Origin: Cloeon dipterum
Taxonomy: Eukaryota > Arthropoda > Insecta > Ephemeroptera > Baetidae
Assembly: GCF_949628265.1 (NCBI RefSeq)
Contig: NC_088786.1
Span: forward strand, 28,541,681-28,605,680
DNA length: 64,000 nucleotides
Direction: 5' to 3'
Every line of letters starts with the position of its first letter. Position 1 is the first letter of the stretch. Made by a program: the position numbers and the translations under genes. This document shows, in pieces, positions 61,439-64,000 of the stretch. The notes beneath the pieces are model-generated. The model was given only the letters and a program-made list of their open reading frames with translations, searched no databases and was not told where the DNA came from.

Positions 61439-62254
61439 ATTCAAAATTAAACTAATACCAACTTGAGTCATAATTCATAATCTTAGTTAGTCTCGAAATC
61501 AATCTGCAAAAGAAGAGTGCTTAATATTTTGTGGATTAAAACATTTATTAAACTCGGCAATAATTAAATTTAAAAGATGAGGTTGCTTTCAAAAAGCGGT
61601 TTCGGATCGCTGTGACCAGTCCGGCGAGCAGGAAGAATCTGGACAGCGTTTTCAGGCGGGCAGAAGGCGCTGATAAGAAACAGAGGGCCGTTTGGTTAGC
61701 TTGATTGCCTGAACAGCTGCTTTTTATTTGGCCTGCGCTGCCACGCTGTATTAATACTCAGCACGTGCCACACGCCGAACTCAATAATGTGTGGCATCGG
61801 ATTGCTTGGCGTAGCGTAGCGTGGCTCGGCCTGCACCCCCATCACTGGGGCAGAATTATCTCTGCGAATTTGGTAGCGGCCGCGCGGACATGGAGCAGAA
61901 ATGGCGATTTAATCTTGCCAGGGATAATTAAGCGCGTAGGCCGACGAAAGACACGCGTCAAAGGAAAAACTTTTTCTAATTACGCTGCTCATCTCGTCGG
62001 CATAACTTGACTCATCGATTTTATTCGCACTGAGTTGCCACTTTCTCGGAAAGCGCGTCAATCACGCCGCAAATCCCGTCGTCGCGCTTTTCCCGCGGCA
62101 GCCACCGCGTGTTTGCAGAACGGCAAAAATTTTCTGGTTGGATACTCGCCCTTTTTGCGCTTCTCGCTCGCTCTCAAACACACAACAAATTGCGACCTGC
62201 ATTCGCCGCCGAGTGGCCTATCGATCCAGGAGTAATCGTGGGCCCCAAGTTCGC

Positions 62255-62255
<1 letters not shown>

Positions 62256-62335
<80 letters not shown>
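62256..62335. repeat. (CT)n microsatellite, about 80 bp
   Basis: A long perfect CT dinucleotide run, i.e. GA on the minus strand, flanked by CTCGCTCG. It produces spurious Arg-Glu and Ser-Leu frames. Confidence 0.97.
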
Positions 62336-62338
<3 letters not shown>

Positions 62339-64000
62339 CGCTCTCTGCATATATATCGCGGAATTTATGCTGCCGCCAATAAATGTATTTATTGGGCGTC
62401 GACATGCGTTTCGTAAGAATGATTGCATTCGCGCTTCAGCTGCACCGCCGCTAAAGGATGCATGTATATCCATAATGAGACTTTCCCTTACGACTTACGA
62501 TTGCGTGTGTATTGGGCATTGGCCACCGCGATTGGCCTGTTGCATGGACGCAAAATTATGAAAATGGTTATTACTTGAACTGACAATAAGCCACGTGTAT
62601 GGATAAATTCAATATGATTTTTAAATTAATATATAGTTGTTGTTTATTATTCCACTTGAAGCAAAAAGTTTGTGAAAAAGCTTATAGTGGCTGCCACAGG
62701 GTCTGGCACTAGCCACTTCAATGCACGTTTTGCTCTGGTGTGAGCAGCGTACGCCTCTCACACCGCAGTATTCTGGCCCATATAAAGAACTGCAAAGAGG
62801 TGAGAAATCCTACATTTTTGACTACAAAGGACAGCGAAAAACCGTCTAAAAATCAATTTGCTCTGCTCCAAGCCCATAACAGATTCATGAATAAGCCTAG
62901 AAATAAAACAAATCTTCATCTGTGGTCGTGCGGTTTGTTCTGAGGTTGCCGGAAAGAAAATTCAGAAAAAATATATTGCTTTTGTTTTTAATTATTTAGG
63001 AAAAACTCTTTGAAAAATCAGCTAATGTCAAACCACCTGCATAGCCTGTCTTAAAAATCTGTGTTTATTAAATTCCATATGTTGATTTCCCATCGATTTA
63101 AATCGGCCAGATAAAACGGCAAGTAGTGCAGTTTAAATTGGACGAACACAAGAGTTTCCTTCTCAAAAAAACAGACAACTCGAAAGCAAACAATGGCTTT
63201 CAATTGGCGTGGCATACACAAGAAAAAAGTCTCGAATTTGATTGGAGAACTGTGGTTATTATTAAACAGGAAAAATCTGGGGAAAATTGGTTCTGGAGAG
63301 AGGCGATGGTAACTGAATGTTTCATGAATGCAATTAGTCAGTCTAGCCATCTTCTTAAAGAGAACACTTTAGAGGCAGAAAAGGAAAAATTGTTGTCGCG
63401 GAATAAAGCAGTCCCCTAACTATTTAAGTACCTGTTTGTAACAAAGGATATTTATCTGTTAATTTCGTCTTTAAGAGCCGGCTTTGTCATATACTCATGA
63501 AATAAGTGCGTTATCACTCACAATTTAGATTTTTTTGCATATTTAATTTGCATTTTATAACTCGTGAAACAGGGTGAACAGAATTCGCCGAAACTGGTCT
63601 AGTTTAATTAAATAACTACGAAATCAACGATGACGAAGTCTTTACATGTTTTTCGTTTACCTCTCAAAATCTGAATGGTTTAAATTATTATTGTATTTTA
63701 CAAGCTTGTGAGGGTTGGGGAAACACCATAACAAGTAATAATCATATAAAAATATATATCACAAGTTTTTATATTCCTTAAATAATTTATTTGTTTGCCT
63801 CCCAAGTTTCCTGCAAGTTGCTATAAAACCGACTGTAGATTTAAGATGTTGATATCGCCTGCTTCACTTAAGATAATCAAGAAAGTTCTGCTTGAAACCC
63901 TGCATCATTGAATAAACCTTTTATCTTGCAATTATACAGACATCTTCTTTTTCTACTTTATTCCAAAGCATTTGTTTTTTTTTCTCCTGATTATTCTCAA

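Larger units (their letters stand above)
58665..64000. other. Non-coding flank upstream of the nAChR cluster
   Basis: Apart from the separately listed repeats and one exon-like stretch, 5.3 kb show no exon with family resemblance on either strand. The DNA is AT-rich, with a CG-richer island at 61600-62250. Regulatory elements of subunit C may lie in the first few hundred bases. Confidence 0.4.

Noticed and set aside
61705-62010. 101-codon frame starting MPEQLLFIWPALP
   Set aside because: No homology, no splice context, isolated in repeat-rich flank; likely chance.
62058-62473. Arg-Glu repeat and Ser-Leu repeat proteins
   Set aside because: Direct translations of the CT microsatellite.

Overview
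The window is nuclear DNA of an arthropod, most likely an insect. The genes are intron-rich, many introns are only 47-60 nt with GT-AG ends, and vertebrate-type AATAAA signals follow the stops. The qvr product is nearly superimposable on the Drosophila quiver/sleepless protein over its Ly6 core. I cannot name the species. No rRNA, tRNA, CRISPR array or prokaryotic feature was seen. All protein-coding genes were rebuilt by hand-joining exons, and the reading frame closes for every joined model.

The left 15 kb is a dense housekeeping block. It holds the 3' part of PARG (+), then RpS20 (-) with TAF8 (-) nested inside one of its introns. RpS20 is head-to-head with Mettl3 (+), Mettl3 is tail-to-tail with JMJD4 (-) 75 bp apart, and JMJD4 is head-to-head with DHX37 (+). 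Together these genes cover poly(ADP-ribose) turnover, ribosome and TFIID components, the m6A writer, an eRF1 lysyl hydroxylase and a ribosome-biogenesis helicase. The two divergent promoters share an identical 10-bp E-box sequence.

From 14.7 to 36.8 kb the DNA is sparser. It holds a CpG-rich region and a 103-nt microRNA-like hairpin, a CTDSPL2-type phosphatase (+), and the quiver/sleepless gene (+) spread over about 10 kb with tiny 5' coding exons, a possible in-frame cassette exon and a short inverted-repeat transposon in its first intron.

From 36.8 to 48 kb lie a 22-exon vitellogenin-like large lipid transfer protein (+) and an RNF14-type RBR ubiquitin ligase (+). From 49 to 58.7 kb there is a tandem array of three divergent nicotinic acetylcholine receptor subunits (-) with the same eight-exon structure. 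All three carry the alpha-type vicinal cysteine pair, but their pore-lining M2 residues are unusual and each subunit has its own further oddities. This cluster is the most biologically novel-looking part of the window.

The last 5 kb is non-coding as far as I can see. It contains GA/CT microsatellites, a second copy of the transposon-like repeat and one unassigned exon-like stretch.
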